Assembly: GCA_023401595.1 (NCBI GenBank)
Contig: JAEXDQ010000015.1
Location: 29,384-93,383 of the forward strand
Length of the DNA stretch: 64,000 nt
Direction: 5' to 3'
From: Spirochaetota bacterium
Lineage (GTDB): Bacteria; Spirochaetota; Spirochaetia; Sphaerochaetales; Sphaerochaetaceae
Positions within the stretch are counted from its first letter, which is position 1. Every line of letters begins with the position of its first letter. A model generated the notes under the pieces. It worked only from the letters and a program-made list of their open reading frames with translations. It was not told the DNA's origin and made no database searches. Positions 62,976-64,000 of the stretch are shown in pieces. A program made the translations under genes and the position numbers.

Positions 62976-63848
62976 CTACAGCTCGTATTTCGTCACTTTC
63001 ATGTAGCACCAGATGATAACGGCGGTGATAAGCATGATAAGCAGGGAAAGCGCGGAGGAGCGCCCGAATTCGTACAGGTCGAAGCTCATCTGATACTGCA
63101 TGAGCGTAATGACATTCGTCGCGTTGGACGGCCCCCCGTTCGTAAGTACGCGGGGAACGGTGTTGTTGGTGAAGTTGCTCACGGTGAGGACGATCAGGGA
63201 CAACAGGAAATTCGTCATGATCAGCGGCAGCTTGATTTTCGTAAGCACCTGCCATGGGGAGGCGCCGTCTATTTCCGCGGCCTCGATGAGGGAAAGGTCC
63301 AGCCCCTTCAACCCCGCGAGCAGCATGACCATGGAGTAGCCCACGGTACGCCAGGACATGACGAATATCAACGTCAGCAGGGAATAGGTCTTGTTGTTGA
63401 AGATATATATCTTGTTCTTCGTGAACAGACCGGTCAGACTATTCCATAGACCGAGCTCGCCGTTGAGTATCCAGGCCCACAGGATGCCCGCGACGACCAT
63501 GGATATGACCCAGGGGATAAGGCCGATCATTTCGATTGAATAAGCGAACAACCCCCGTTTCCTGTCAATCCAAAGCGCGAGCAGGAGCCCGATGACCACG
63601 GAAATGGCGGTAGCGCAGAACGTAACGATCAACGTCACCTTGAACGAATTGAGTACCGTGGAATCCGTAAGACACCAGATATAGTTTTCCAGGCCTAGGA
63701 AGGGACCCTTGACCATATACTTCAGCTTGAAGAAACCGCAATACGCAGCGTAGAAAAGGGGAACGATAAGGAACATCAACAAAAGAATCATTGCCGGTAC
63801 GGTATAGAATCCACCGAGATTCCTGGAAAATTTTTTACTGATCGTCAT
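62976..63848 (-). CDS. ABC sugar transporter permease, MalF type
   Basis: The 290-residue protein starts MTISKKFSRNLGGFYTVPAMILLLMFLIVPLFYAAYCGFFKLKYMVKGPFLGLENYIW and carries the EAA motif DLSLIEAAEIDGASPWQVLTKIKLPLIMTN. It pairs with the MalG-type permease downstream. The ribosome site of ATG 63848 is weak; a longer frame from 63908 would run through a palindrome that may belong to an insertion element. The binding-protein gene expected upstream is not seen in the last 150 bases. Confidence 0.88.
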   Translation of the reverse strand: MTISKKFSRNLGGFYTVPAMILLLMFLIVPLFYAAYCGFFKLKYMVKGPFLGLENYIWCLTDSTVLNSFKVTLIVTFCATAISVVIGLLLALWIDRKRGLFAYSIEMIGLIPWVISMVVAGILWAWILNGELGLWNSLTGLFTKNKIYIFNNKTYSLLTLIFVMSWRTVGYSMVMLLAGLKGLDLSLIEAAEIDGASPWQVLTKIKLPLIMTNFLLSLIVLTVSNFTNNTVPRVLTNGGPSNATNVITLMQYQMSFDLYEFGRSSALSLLIMLITAVIIWCYMKVTKYEL

Positions 63849-63882
63849 ACAAGCCAACTTCCAACTTTTAGAATAATCATGA

Positions 63883-63901
63883 CCACCGGCTGAGCCGGTG
63901 G
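63883..63901. mobile_element. Palindrome that may be the end of an IS200/IS605-type element
   Basis: CCACCGGC-TGA-GCCGGTGG is a perfect eight-base-pair hairpin 35 bases upstream of the permease gene. The sequence from here to the window edge (63902-64000) differs in character and has another stem, GGCTGCT-GCTGA-AGCAGCC, at its end. IS200/IS605 elements carry subterminal hairpins of this kind rather than inverted terminal repeats. No transposase is visible, so this is a guess; a terminator for an upstream gene is the alternative. Confidence 0.3.
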
Positions 63902-64000
63902 TTTGCACTGCGGGTATAACCCTTTGTTACCGGCCAGCGCCATGGCGCACTGAAACGACCGCCAGGTGCACCGCTTCATCAGGCTGCTGCTGAAGCAGCC

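Overview
The window looks like chromosomal DNA from a fermentative, strictly anaerobic spirochaete, most likely of the Sphaerochaeta/Treponema side of the phylum. The main clues are solute-binding-protein leaders ending in FAAGGSEKK or FANGTQET, a spirochaete-like long phosphofructokinase, two [FeFe]-hydrogenase-type genes beside a Rex repressor, and ABC sugar porters with no local ATPase. The assignment is inference from gene content; no rRNA, tRNA or CRISPR array was seen.

Layout. 1-8.1 kb (minus): the start of a solute-binding protein, a GH105 hydrolase, a Gfo/Idh/MocA oxidoreductase, a DegT-type aminotransferase, then a TRAP transporter (dctM, dctQ, dctP) led by an M81 (MlrC-like) hydrolase and faced by a divergent GntR regulator (8.3-9.0 kb). 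9.1-16.3 kb (minus): a complete disaccharide phosphorolysis unit: LacI regulator, binding protein, two permeases, GH65 phosphorylase and beta-phosphoglucomutase. 16.6-24.6 kb (minus): free-methionine-sulfoxide reductase, then a five-gene hydrogenase locus (thioredoxin-like ferredoxin, PAS-containing HydS-type protein, SpoIIE phosphatase, second thioredoxin-like ferredoxin, second hydrogenase), with rex and ispH upstream. 24.8-30.4 kb: secF, secD, yajC and groEL without groES. 30.9-33.9 kb: a zinc alcohol dehydrogenase and an overlapping pair of membrane proteins related to prenol kinase and DUF92. 34-42.5 kb: an RRM protein, DUF1653, an SLC13/ArsB-type carrier, DUF2207 and LemA, a zinc-ribbon SPFH-like protein, argR with tandem ARG boxes, a duplicated 71-bp element and pgi. 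42.5-49 kb: a hairpin/mini-ORF region, pfk, a ModE-like regulator overlapping an aminotransferase, an eroded segment with a BrnA-like relict, and ligA. 49.5-59.7 kb (plus): a divergent xanthine-dehydrogenase-like trio, dnaE, a YggT protein and recG. 59.9-64 kb (minus): an FAD oxidoreductase, a possible 59-residue ORF, two sugar permeases, and a palindrome at the right edge that resembles an insertion-element terminus.

How the genes fit together. The sugar cluster would import a glucose disaccharide and split it with phosphate to beta-glucose 1-phosphate, which PgmB turns into glucose 6-phosphate for pgi and pfk. Fermentation electrons are linked to the hydrogenase locus and to Rex, the NADH/NAD+ sensor. 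The most unusual content is the HydS/SpoIIE locus, the prenol-kinase/DUF92 pair, the xanthine-dehydrogenase-like trio that has lost the canonical cofactor loop, and several structured non-coding elements (pgi leader duplication, Shine-Dalgarno-in-loop hairpin, GntR and ArgR operators).
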